Source: Actinoplanes teichomyceticus ATCC 31121 (GTDB lineage: Bacteria; Actinomycetota; Actinomycetes; Mycobacteriales; Micromonosporaceae). From it: a stretch of 64,000 bases of DNA. The notes under the pieces are model-generated. The model was not told the DNA's origin. It was given only the letters and a program-made list of their open reading frames with translations, and searched no databases. How positions within the stretch are numbered: position 1 is the first letter of the stretch; each line of letters opens with the position of its first letter. The stretch is taken from positions 7,237,001 through 7,301,000 of the forward strand of contig NZ_CP023865.1 of the NCBI RefSeq assembly GCF_003711105.1, written 5' to 3'. A program made the position numbers and the translations under genes. Positions 55,111-62,793 of this stretch are shown piece after piece.

Positions 55111-55157
55111 CCCCGGGTACGGCCCACCGACCGGGCGGCCGGGTGGCGTACCCGGGG
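55111..55157. terminator. Stem-loop between convergent genes
   Basis: CCCCGGGTAC (55111-55120) pairs perfectly with GTACCCGGGG (55148-55157); inner bases GGCCCACC/GGGTGGC partly extend it. It serves as a likely bidirectional terminator for the genes ending at 55092 and 55164. Confidence 0.6.
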
Positions 55158-55163
55158 AAGGGT

Positions 55164-55964
55164 CTAGCCCTGCGGCCCCGGCACCTGGACGTCGGCGAAC
55201 GCGGCGACGGTGCGGTCGGCGTAGGCGTTCATGTCGCCCATCTCCATCGGGCCGTCCCAGGTGCGCGGCAGCGGCGTGGCGACGCCCGGCGCGACCCGCC
55301 GCACCACCTCGTCCAGCACCGTCTCCGCGTCGCCCACCCACAGGTGCTTGGCGCCGGCCACCGGCACCACCTCGGCCTGCGGGATCGCGGCGAACCGCTG
55401 GGCCGCCTCGGCCGGGCGCAGGTAGTCGTCGAACTCCGGGATCAGCGCGGTCACCGGTTTGCCGTCGGCGGCCCAGGCGGCCAGGTGCTCGGGGCGGGAG
55501 AAGCGCAGCGGCGGGGAGAGCAGGACCGCCCCGCGGACCGCCGGGTCCAGGCCGTACATCAGGGTGAGGTCGGTGCCGAACGACCAGCCGAGCAGCCAGA
55601 TCTCCGGCAGGTCGGCGAACTCCGCGTACTCGATGGCGGCGGCCACGTCGTAGCGCTCGTCGACGCCACCGGAGAAGGCGCCCCCGCTCGTGCCGCGCAC
55701 GCTGGCCGTCCCGCGGGTGTTGAAGCGCAGCACGGCGAGACCGGCCAGGGCCGGCAGCCGCCAGGCCGCCTTGCGGTAGACGTGGCTGTCCATCATCCCG
55801 CCGTGCGTGGGCAGCGGGTGCAGGCAGACCAGGGTGGCCACCGGCTCACGGTCCAGCGGCCGGGCCAGCTCGCCGACCAGGGTGACGCCGTCCGCGGTGT
55901 GCAGCTCGATGTCCTCCCGGTGGGCGGGCAGGATCGCGTTGGCACGGATCTGGTTGCTCGTCAT
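55164..55964 (-). CDS. Alpha/beta hydrolase
   Basis: A 266-residue hydrolase: the CLHPLPTHGGMMDSHVY loop, nucleophile elbow GWSFGTD (G-x-S-x-G), the acid near ALIPEFDDYLRP and catalytic His in VPVAGAKHLWVG. It belongs to a group of small cytosolic esterase-like proteins with unknown substrates (dienelactone hydrolase relatives). The ATG at 55964 follows GAAGGTTTC; upstream in-frame codons run into a different gene. The next gene upstream on the same strand ends 37 bases away. Confidence 0.85.
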   Translation of the reverse strand: MTSNQIRANAILPAHREDIELHTADGVTLVGELARPLDREPVATLVCLHPLPTHGGMMDSHVYRKAAWRLPALAGLAVLRFNTRGTASVRGTSGGAFSGGVDERYDVAAAIEYAEFADLPEIWLLGWSFGTDLTLMYGLDPAVRGAVLLSPPLRFSRPEHLAAWAADGKPVTALIPEFDDYLRPAEAAQRFAAIPQAEVVPVAGAKHLWVGDAETVLDEVVRRVAPGVATPLPRTWDGPMEMGDMNAYADRTVAAFADVQVPGPQG

Positions 55965-56001
55965 GAAACCTTCGATTCCTTGTCGGGGGCGTACCGGCGG
56001 T

Positions 56002-56343
56002 TCACCCATAGCGTGGCGCGTTGCGTGACCGCTCGACGCCCGGGCCGCGCCGGTCACGGGCCTTCCAGCAGCCGGTGTGCCAGTGCCGGCGGTCGCTCTC
56101 GTCGCCCCGGCCGTCGATCGGCCAGGCCACCACGTGCGCCACACCGGGCCGGATCTCCTGCACGCAGCCCGGGCACCGGTACGTCTTCACCGCCGCCCCG
56201 CCGAAGATCGAGCGGACCATCCACTCGCCGTCCGTCCACTGCTGGACGCCCTCGATGCCGCGGCGCACCCCCTCACCGGCGAGCAGGGGGCGATCCGGTT
56301 GACCGGAGGTGCGGCGGCGGGGGTGATTGCGGCGGGGACTCAC
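56002..56343 (-). CDS. Small zinc-ribbon-like actinobacterial protein
   Basis: A 113-residue protein with YRCPGCVQEIRPGVAHVV and, later, HWHTGCWKARD, together CxxC and H-x-H-x-x-C, the ligands of a probable zinc site. Many actinobacteria carry close relatives, sometimes mislabelled ATP/GTP-binding proteins; the motif CPGC-EIRPG-HVVAWP-RRHWHxxCW is conserved among them. No nucleotide-binding loop is seen here. The start is GTG 56343 with no strong ribosome-binding site. It is transcribed towards the hydrolase. Confidence 0.75.
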   Translation of the reverse strand: MSPRRNHPRRRTSGQPDRPLLAGEGVRRGIEGVQQWTDGEWMVRSIFGGAAVKTYRCPGCVQEIRPGVAHVVAWPIDGRGDESDRRHWHTGCWKARDRRGPGVERSRNAPRYG

Positions 56344-56413
56344 CGGTCAAGCGTACGGATTCACGTCCGTCGCACTCGTGACCGCCCGGTAACTTCGGGC
56401 CTAGACTCCGCAC

Positions 56414-57907
56414 ATGACGGCGACTCACGTTCCCGGCCTGCCCGTGATCGAGGACGGCCAGCTGATCTCCACGAATCCGGCCACCGGCGCGGAGGCGGGC
56501 CGGGTGCCCGCCGCCGACGAGAAAGCGGTCGCGGCCGCCGTCGAGCGGGCCGGGACCGCCGCCGCCTGGTGGCAGAGCATCGGCTGGGAGGGCCGCCGGA
56601 CCCGGCTGCTGCGCTGGCGCACCCTGCTGGTGGAGCGGGTCCAGGAGCTGGCCGAGCTCACCCGGCGGGAGAGCGGCAAGCCGGTCGACGACGGGATCGT
56701 CGAGATCACCGCCGCCGTCGAGCACCTGGACTGGGCGGCGAGCAACGCCAAGCGCGTGCTCGGCCCGCGCCGGGTCCGCACCCGGCTGCTGCTCGCCGAA
56801 CACTCCGGCCACCTGGAGTACCAGCCGTTCGGCGTGGTCGGCGTGATCGGCCCGTGGAACTACCCGATCGTCACGCCGATCGGCTCGATCTCCGGCGCGC
56901 TGGCCGCCGGCAACGCGGTCGTCTTCAAACCGAGCGAGTACACCCCGGTGGTCGGTCAGTGGCTGGCCGACTCGTTCGCCGAGATCGTCCCGGAGCACCC
57001 GGTGCTGCAGGCGGTGCACGGACTGGGCGACGTCGGCGCCGCGCTGTGCCGGGCCGGGGTGGACAAGGTCGCCTTCACCGGCTCGACCGCCACCGGCAAG
57101 AAGGTGATGGCCGCCTGCGCGGAGAACCTCGTGCCGGTGGTGATCGAGGCGGGCGGCAAGGACGCGCTGATCGTGGACGAGGACGCGGACGTGCGTGCGG
57201 CGGCCGAGGCCGCGGTCTGGGGCGCGATGACCAACGCCGGGCAGACCTGCATCGGCATCGAGCGGGTGTACGCGGTCGCCCCGGTCTACGACCGGTTCGT
57301 CGAGGCGGTCGTGGAGAAGGCCGGGAAGTTGCGCACCGGCACGGAGATCGGCCCGATCACCATGCCGAGGCAGCTCGACGTCATCCGCGACCACATCGAC
57401 GACGCGCTGGCCCGGGGCGGCCGGGCGGTGCTCGGCGGGGCCGGGGCGGTGCAGGCGCCGTACGTCGCGCCGACCGTGCTGGTCGACGTGCCGGAGGACT
57501 CGTCGGAGATGCGCGAGGAGACGTTCGGGCCGACGCTGACCGTCACCCGGGTGCGAGACGCCGACGAGGCGGTGCGCAGGGCCAACGACTCCCGGTACGG
57601 CCTGGGCGGCTCGGTGTTCGGCCGGAAGAACGCCATCCGGATCGCCCGCCGGCTGCGCTCCGGCATGGTCGCGGTGAACGGCACGCTGACCTTCGTCGGG
57701 ATGGGCAACCTGCCGTTCGGCGGGGTCGGCGACTCCGGTTTCGGCCGCATCCACGGCGAGGACGGGCTGCGCGAGTTCGCCCGGCCCAAGGCGATCACCG
57801 TACGCCGCGCCCGGTCGCTGCTGCCGGCGATGACCTTCGAGCGCACCCCGGCCCAGGTCCAGCAGATCGTCAAGGCCCTGCGCCTGCTCTACGGCCGCAA
57901 ACCGTAG
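56414..57907 (+). CDS. Aldehyde dehydrogenase (succinate-semialdehyde type)
   Basis: A 497-residue ALDH of normal length. VGVIGPWNYPIVTPIGSI and VVFKPSEYTP bind cofactor; the general base Glu is in PVVIEAGGKDALIV and the catalytic Cys in NAGQTCIGIERVY; NLPFGGVGDSGFGR closes the family pattern. The GQTC (not GQVC) form and general layout match actinobacterial NAD(P) aldehyde dehydrogenases of the succinate-semialdehyde group; the actual substrate is unproven. The ATG at 56414 begins a plus-strand run; the following ABC gene starts 9 bases after its stop. Confidence 0.92.
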   Translation: MTATHVPGLPVIEDGQLISTNPATGAEAGRVPAADEKAVAAAVERAGTAAAWWQSIGWEGRRTRLLRWRTLLVERVQELAELTRRESGKPVDDGIVEITAAVEHLDWAASNAKRVLGPRRVRTRLLLAEHSGHLEYQPFGVVGVIGPWNYPIVTPIGSISGALAAGNAVVFKPSEYTPVVGQWLADSFAEIVPEHPVLQAVHGLGDVGAALCRAGVDKVAFTGSTATGKKVMAACAENLVPVVIEAGGKDALIVDEDADVRAAAEAAVWGAMTNAGQTCIGIERVYAVAPVYDRFVEAVVEKAGKLRTGTEIGPITMPRQLDVIRDHIDDALARGGRAVLGGAGAVQAPYVAPTVLVDVPEDSSEMREETFGPTLTVTRVRDADEAVRRANDSRYGLGGSVFGRKNAIRIARRLRSGMVAVNGTLTFVGMGNLPFGGVGDSGFGRIHGEDGLREFARPKAITVRRARSLLPAMTFERTPAQVQQIVKALRLLYGRKP

Positions 57908-57916
57908 GCTGTCCGG

Positions 57917-58555
57917 GTGGCCGACCACCCCGCGGTTGAGGTAAGCGATCTCACGGTGAGCTACGGCTCGATGCCGGTGCTGGCCGGGGTGGCGCTCACC
58001 GTGCCGGCCGGCACGGGCGTCTGCGTGACCGGCGAGAACGGCATCGGCAAGTCCACCCTGCTGCGCTGCGTCAGCGGGCTGCAGCGCCCGGACGGCGGCC
58101 GGATCCGGGTCCTCGGGGCCGCCCCCGGGGGCAGCCCCGGCTTCTGGGCCGCCGTGGCCACCACCGTGGAGCCGCCCACCTGGTACCCGGGCCTGACCAC
58201 CCGGGAGCACGCCGAGCTGGTCTGCCGGGCGCACGGGCAGGACCCGGACGACGCCGGCGTCGACGAGGCGCTGGAGCGGTTCGGGCTCAGCGGGCACGCC
58301 GACGCCATCCCGCCGTCGCTCTCCTCCGGGCAGAAGCAGCGGCTCACCCTGGCCCTGGTCCTGCTGCGGCCGAGCACGCTGCTGATCCTCGACGAGCCGG
58401 AGCAGCGGCTGGACTCCGACGGCCGGGCCGCGGTCGCCGGGATGCTCGCCGAGTACCTGGCGACCGGCGGTTCGCTGCTGATGGCCAGCCACGACGAGCG
58501 CTTCGCGGAGGCCTCCGGCGCGGCGCTGACCACGATGGCGTCCCTGGTCCGGTGA
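57917..58555 (+). CDS. ABC exporter ATP-binding protein
   Basis: A 212-residue ATPase with Walker A GENGIGKST, signature LSSGQKQRLTLALVLL, Walker B LLILDEPEQRLD and a switch His in ASHDERF. The DEPEQRLD form suggests a small exporter ATPase, and its partner membrane protein overlaps by GTGA. The GTG at 57917 lies downstream of the ALDH stop. Together with the next gene it forms a two-gene efflux unit; substrate unknown. Confidence 0.9.
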   Translation: MADHPAVEVSDLTVSYGSMPVLAGVALTVPAGTGVCVTGENGIGKSTLLRCVSGLQRPDGGRIRVLGAAPGGSPGFWAAVATTVEPPTWYPGLTTREHAELVCRAHGQDPDDAGVDEALERFGLSGHADAIPPSLSSGQKQRLTLALVLLRPSTLLILDEPEQRLDSDGRAAVAGMLAEYLATGGSLLMASHDERFAEASGAALTTMASLVR

Positions 58556-60045
58556 CCGCCCCCGTCGCGCTGCGGCCGGTCCGCCGCTGGATCCACCACC
58601 GCCAGTCGGCGCACCGCGAGCGCGGCGCCACCCTCGGCAACCTGTACTTCGCCGCGCTGCTGCTGGCCGTGCTCGGCGCGATGACGCACGAGCGGCTCGC
58701 CGCGATCTTCTGGCCGGCCGCCGTCGACCTGGGCCGCCGGCCGGCGCTCGGGCTGGCCCTGCTCGGCGCCGGTCTGCTGCTGCGGGCCATGCGCGCGACC
58801 GGGCCGGTCACGCTCGGGCGGCCCGCCGCGTACTTCCTGCTCACCGCGCCGGTCAGCCGGCGCCGCCTGCTGCTGCCGTCGCTGCGCCTGGCCGCGGTCG
58901 TGGCGGCCGGGACCGCCGCGCTGCTCAGCACCGCCCTGGCCGGGCACGCCGCCGGGCACCGGCCGGCCGCACCGCTGATCGCCGGTGGCGCGCTGCTCGG
59001 CGTGGGCCTGCTGCTGGTCGCCGTGGTGGCCCAGCGGGTCGCCTCCTGGGCCACGGCCACCGATCGGGCGGCCACGTTGCTGATCGTGGCCGGGCTCGCG
59101 CTGCTGGTCGCCGACACGGCCGGGGCCGCCGACCGGCCCGCCGCGGCGGGCTGGCCGCCGCGGCCGGTGCTGGTCACCGTCGCCGTCTGCCTCGCGGTCG
59201 CCGTCGCGGCCGGGTTCGCCCTGGCCGTACGCCGTCTGGCCGGCACCCCGGACGACCGCGTCGTGGCCGCCGCGAAGGTCACCGGAACCCTCTTCGACAG
59301 CGCGTTCGGCGTCGAGCCGTCGTTCCTCACCGACATGGTGGCGCGCCACTACTGGTCGCGCCGCCGGCTGTCCTCGGCCCGCCCACCGGCCCGCCTGCCG
59401 GTGCTCACCGGCCAGGATCTGCTCCTGGCCCGCCGCCGCCTGCCCCGGCTGCTCTGGCTGCTCGCCGCCACCCCGGTCCCGCTGCTGCTCACTGGCGCCC
59501 CACCGGCCGTCAGCGCGGTGGCCCTGCTGCTCGGCGCGATGATCGCCGGCGGCACCACGACCGCCACGGTGAACACCGACGCCGGCAACCCGGTCCTGCT
59601 GCGCCTGCTCGGTCTCAACTCCCGGCAGGCCGTGCTGCAGCGCCTCTGGGTGCCCACCGCCCTGGCCACCGGCTGGTCGCTGATCGCGTGGCTGCTGATG
59701 CAGCTCGGCGGGCGCCTCCCGGCCGGGCCGTGGTGGCTGCTCGGCGTCCCGGCCGGGATCGTCGGCGGGGTGGCGGCCGTCCGCCGGGCCCGTTCCGGGT
59801 TCGTCCGCAACGACCTGCTGCCGCTGGACACCCCGATGGGCACCGTCTCCACCGGGCCGCTGGTGTACGCCACCGCCGGGCCGGACGCGCTGATCCTGGG
59901 CGTGCCCACGGTGCTGGCGATGGCCCAGGGCACGCCGCTGACCTGGACGCTGGTGGTGTTCCAGCTCGCGCTGGCGGTGCTGGGCGCCCGGGCCTACCTG
60001 GCCGGCACGACCGACCCGGGCCGGGTGGAGCTGTCGTCGCGCTGA
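58552..60045 (+). CDS. ABC exporter permease-like membrane protein (DUF6297 type)
   Basis: A 497-residue protein with around 12 hydrophobic segments and an N-terminal amphipathic leader, RRWIHHRQSAHRERGATLGNLYF. The rest alternates helices with short basic loops (RVASWATATDRAATLL, RKxxRRRLPRLLWLLA). It pairs with the upstream ATPase and overlaps it at 58552-58555. No transport motif is visible, as is usual for this class. The proteins often occur as unlinked actinobacterial two-gene exporters. Confidence 0.8.
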   Translation: MTAPVALRPVRRWIHHRQSAHRERGATLGNLYFAALLLAVLGAMTHERLAAIFWPAAVDLGRRPALGLALLGAGLLLRAMRATGPVTLGRPAAYFLLTAPVSRRRLLLPSLRLAAVVAAGTAALLSTALAGHAAGHRPAAPLIAGGALLGVGLLLVAVVAQRVASWATATDRAATLLIVAGLALLVADTAGAADRPAAAGWPPRPVLVTVAVCLAVAVAAGFALAVRRLAGTPDDRVVAAAKVTGTLFDSAFGVEPSFLTDMVARHYWSRRRLSSARPPARLPVLTGQDLLLARRRLPRLLWLLAATPVPLLLTGAPPAVSAVALLLGAMIAGGTTTATVNTDAGNPVLLRLLGLNSRQAVLQRLWVPTALATGWSLIAWLLMQLGGRLPAGPWWLLGVPAGIVGGVAAVRRARSGFVRNDLLPLDTPMGTVSTGPLVYATAGPDALILGVPTVLAMAQGTPLTWTLVVFQLALAVLGARAYLAGTTDPGRVELSSR

Positions 60046-60057
60046 CCCGGCGGGCGG

Positions 60058-60717
60058 TCAGAACAGGGTGAGCTCGTCGCGCTCCATGCCGCGCAGCTTG
60101 TCGTAGTCCACCACGACGCAGCGGATCCCCCGGTCGGTGGCCAGGACCCGGGCCTGCGGCTTGATCTCCTGGGCCGCGAAGATGCCCTGGACCGGGGCGA
60201 GCAGCGGGTCCCGGTTCATCAGCTCCAGGTACCGGGTCAGCTGCTCCACCCCGTCGATCTCACCGCGGCGCTTGACCTCGACGGCGACGGAGCCGCCCGT
60301 GGCGTCCTTGCAGAGCAGGTCGACCGGGCCGATCGCGGTCATGAACTCGCGGCGGACCAGGGTGAACCCCGCGCCGAACGTCTCCGGGTGCTCGGCGAGC
60401 AGTTCCTGCAGGTGCGCCTCGACCCCGTCCTTAACCAGGCCCGGGTCCACGCCCAGGTCGTACGAATGGTCCTGGAAGATCTCCTCCAGGGTGATCCGCA
60501 GCTCCTCGCCGGCCTTGTTCACCACCTTCCAGACGCCGTCCGCCTCCTTGAGCTTGCAGGGCGGGCTCATCCAGTTCAGCGGCTTGTAGGCACGGTCGTC
60601 GGCGTGGATCGACACCGATCCGTCGGCCTTGACCATGAGCAGCCGCGTCGCTGACGGGAGGTGGGCGGAGAGCCGCCCGACGTAATCCACGGAACACTTC
60701 GCGATGACCAGACGCAC
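60058..60717 (-). CDS. nucS: Mismatch-specific endonuclease NucS
   Basis: A 219-residue NucS/EndoMS, the actinobacterial replacement for MutS/MutL. The N-terminal domain opens [20 protein letters not shown] with a conserved DNA-contact surface ([16 protein letters not shown]); the nuclease core has [13 protein letters not shown] and [10 protein letters not shown] (Asp, Glu, Lys of the PD-(D/E)XK site) and [13 protein letters not shown]. The very C-terminus reads DELTLF, a sliding-clamp binding peptide needed in this family. The GTG is at 60717, next to the divergent DUF4126 gene. The family makes double-strand cuts at mismatches in actinobacteria and archaea. Confidence 0.96.
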   Translation of the reverse strand: MRLVIAKCSVDYVGRLSAHLPSATRLLMVKADGSVSIHADDRAYKPLNWMSPPCKLKEADGVWKVVNKAGEELRITLEEIFQDHSYDLGVDPGLVKDGVEAHLQELLAEHPETFGAGFTLVRREFMTAIGPVDLLCKDATGGSVAVEVKRRGEIDGVEQLTRYLELMNRDPLLAPVQGIFAAQEIKPQARVLATDRGIRCVVVDYDKLRGMERDELTLF

Positions 60718-60779
60718 CGGACGACACTATCGCCACGGTCCGGGAAGCGACACTCGCGTGCCGGTGCCATGCTGGCACC

Positions 60780-61400
60780 GTGTTCGAAGCATTGACCGGC
60801 ACCGGTCTGGCCGCATCCGCCGGCCTGAATGCCTACATCCCCCTGCTGACCATGGCTCTGCTGGGCCGGTACACCGATGCCATCGACCTGCCGGGCGGCT
60901 GGTCCTGGCTGACCAACGGCTGGACGATCCTGATCCTGGCGATCCTGCTCGGCATCGAGGTCGTCGCCGACAAGGTGCCGGTGGTCGACCACGTCAACGA
61001 CGTGGTGCAGACCGTGGTGCGCCCCACCGCCGGCGGGCTGGCGTTCGGCGCCGGCTCCTCCGCCGAGACGGTGACCGTCTCGGACCCGGGCGCGTTCTTC
61101 GGCTCGCACCAGTGGGTGCCGATCGCCGCGGGCGTGCTGATCGCGCTCTGCGTGCACGGGGTGAAGGCCGCCTCCCGCCCGGTGGTCAACGTCACCACGG
61201 CCGGTGTCGGCGCCCCGGTGGCCAGCACCGCCGAGGACATCGGCAGCGTGCTGCTGTCGGTGCTGGCGATCGTGCTGCCCGTGCTGGTCCTGATCGGACT
61301 GGGGCTGCTGGTGTGGGGGACGGTCTGGGTGTTCCAGCGGCGCCGGCGCCGCCGCGCGGAACGGCTCGCCGGCGCCGGGACCGGTCGCCTGTTTGATTGA
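60780..61400 (+). CDS. DUF4126 membrane protein
   Basis: A 206-residue protein with the family's N-terminal GTGLAASAGLNAYIPLLTMALLGRY segment, four hydrophobic helices, and the typical VADKVPVVDHVNDVVQTVVRP motif between the second and third. Function is unknown. The basic cytosolic tail (QRRRRRRAERL) follows the last helix. The GTG start at 60780 lies 62 bases from the divergent nucS start. Its stop overlaps the next start (TTGA). Confidence 0.85.
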   Translation: MFEALTGTGLAASAGLNAYIPLLTMALLGRYTDAIDLPGGWSWLTNGWTILILAILLGIEVVADKVPVVDHVNDVVQTVVRPTAGGLAFGAGSSAETVTVSDPGAFFGSHQWVPIAAGVLIALCVHGVKAASRPVVNVTTAGVGAPVASTAEDIGSVLLSVLAIVLPVLVLIGLGLLVWGTVWVFQRRRRRRAERLAGAGTGRLFD

Positions 61401-62746
61401 CTCTGCGGGTGCCCCTGATCGCCGTACCCGCCTTCGCCCTCAGCTGGTGGCTCGCCGGCTATCTGGTCGGCCGTGATCCCGCGCGGCCGGCGCTGCGCTG
61501 GGCGGGTGCGGCGCTCACGTCGTACGGCGCCGGTCTGGTCGCCTGGACCGTCGCGCCGGGTGGGCGGACCGCCCAGGTGCTGATCTGCCTGCCGGCCCTG
61601 GCCTGGGCCGGCAGCCTGGTCGCGCTGCTGCCGCTGGCGCCGCCGGAACGGCGGCCGATCGACGTGGGCGCGCTGGTGCTCGGCGTGATGTTCCAGGTGA
61701 TGGTGATCGCGCTGCCCGGCGCCGGGAAACTGGTCGGGCTGACTCCGCTGGCCGGCGCGCTGATCCTGCTGTGGCGCCAGCGGGACCAGGTGCTGCCCCG
61801 GCTACCGGCCGCGCTGACCGTGATGGCTGCCCTGTACGCGGCGAGTCTGACCGTGCTGCTCGTCCCGCTGGACGCCGGCGGCCCCGGTCCGGCGCTCGCC
61901 GCGGCCGGCCTGGACCTGCTGGTCTTCGGCTACCTGATGGCGGTGGCGCACGCGGTGGCCGACGGCGAGCGGCTCCGCCCGGACCTGCGGCGCTCGCTGG
62001 CGGCCGCGGTCCTGGCGCTGGTCCTGATCGACCTCCCGGCGATGCTGACCATGTACGCCGTGCCCGGCGACGAGCTGGTCACCGTCCTGCAGTTCGTGCC
62101 GGTGGCGGCGGCCTCGGTGGTGGCCGGGCTGGCCGGGCGGCTGAGCCGGCTGCTGGACCGGGTCGCGCTGGGCGGCGACGTCCGGCTGCGCCAGGAGCGG
62201 GCGACGCTGTTCAGCAACGCCGACGCCCTGCTGCGCCGGCGGGAGCAGCGGCGGCTCAGCGACCTCGGCGAGCCGGAGTTCCTGCGGTTGACCCGCCGGG
62301 CGCTGGCCGACTTCAACGACCTGAACCGCCTGGCGCGCAGCCCGCTGACCGATCTGCCGATGGTCGCCCGGCGGATCGCCGGACGGGGCGACGACCAGCC
62401 CCGGGCCCGCGCCCGGGAGCTGCGGGCGGTGCTGCGCGAGCAGGTGTCGGGACTGCGGCCGCCGGGTCCGTTCAGCACCGCCGACGACTGGCGGTACTAC
62501 AACACGCTGCAGTTCTGCGGGGTGCTCGGGCTGAACCCGTACTCGCGGCGGCAGCGGCTGGACGGGCTGAGCCGGGAGGCGCGGATGGCCGTCGACTGGT
62601 TCCGCCGGAACGTGCCGCGCGACACCATGCGGCAGTGGCACCGGGAGGCGGCGATGCTGGTCGCCGGCGGGCTCTGGGAGGCGCTCGCCCAGGACAGCTC
62701 CCTTTCCAGCGATAGATCACGACACGCAATGACTAATCCGTCGTAG
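61397..62746 (+). CDS. Membrane protein with long helical cytosolic tail (unrecognised)
   Basis: A 449-residue protein with about seven hydrophobic segments in the first 260 residues (7TM-like layout), then an Arg/Leu-rich helical tail (RLSRLLDRVALGGDVRLRQERATLFSNADALLRRREQRRL onward) rather than a kinase or GGDEF domain. The C-terminus keeps a FSTADDWRYYNTLQF segment that may be a small folded unit. No catalytic motif was recognised; the plan resembles a membrane sensor without its enzyme part. The start may be TTG 61397, coupled to the preceding TGA, or GTG 61409. Neither has a clear ribosome-binding site. Confidence 0.75.
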   Translation: MTLRVPLIAVPAFALSWWLAGYLVGRDPARPALRWAGAALTSYGAGLVAWTVAPGGRTAQVLICLPALAWAGSLVALLPLAPPERRPIDVGALVLGVMFQVMVIALPGAGKLVGLTPLAGALILLWRQRDQVLPRLPAALTVMAALYAASLTVLLVPLDAGGPGPALAAAGLDLLVFGYLMAVAHAVADGERLRPDLRRSLAAAVLALVLIDLPAMLTMYAVPGDELVTVLQFVPVAAASVVAGLAGRLSRLLDRVALGGDVRLRQERATLFSNADALLRRREQRRLSDLGEPEFLRLTRRALADFNDLNRLARSPLTDLPMVARRIAGRGDDQPRARARELRAVLREQVSGLRPPGPFSTADDWRYYNTLQFCGVLGLNPYSRRQRLDGLSREARMAVDWFRRNVPRDTMRQWHREAAMLVAGGLWEALAQDSSLSSDRSRHAMTNPS

Positions 62747-62793
62747 TGGTGGAAAATCGCTAAAATCCCCCCACATGGATTCCGGGGGTACGC

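Noticed and set aside
53199..56381. Plus-strand open frame of 1060 codons across the transporter and hydrolase genes
   Set aside because: It covers three real genes in a wrong frame, with no start region or domain.
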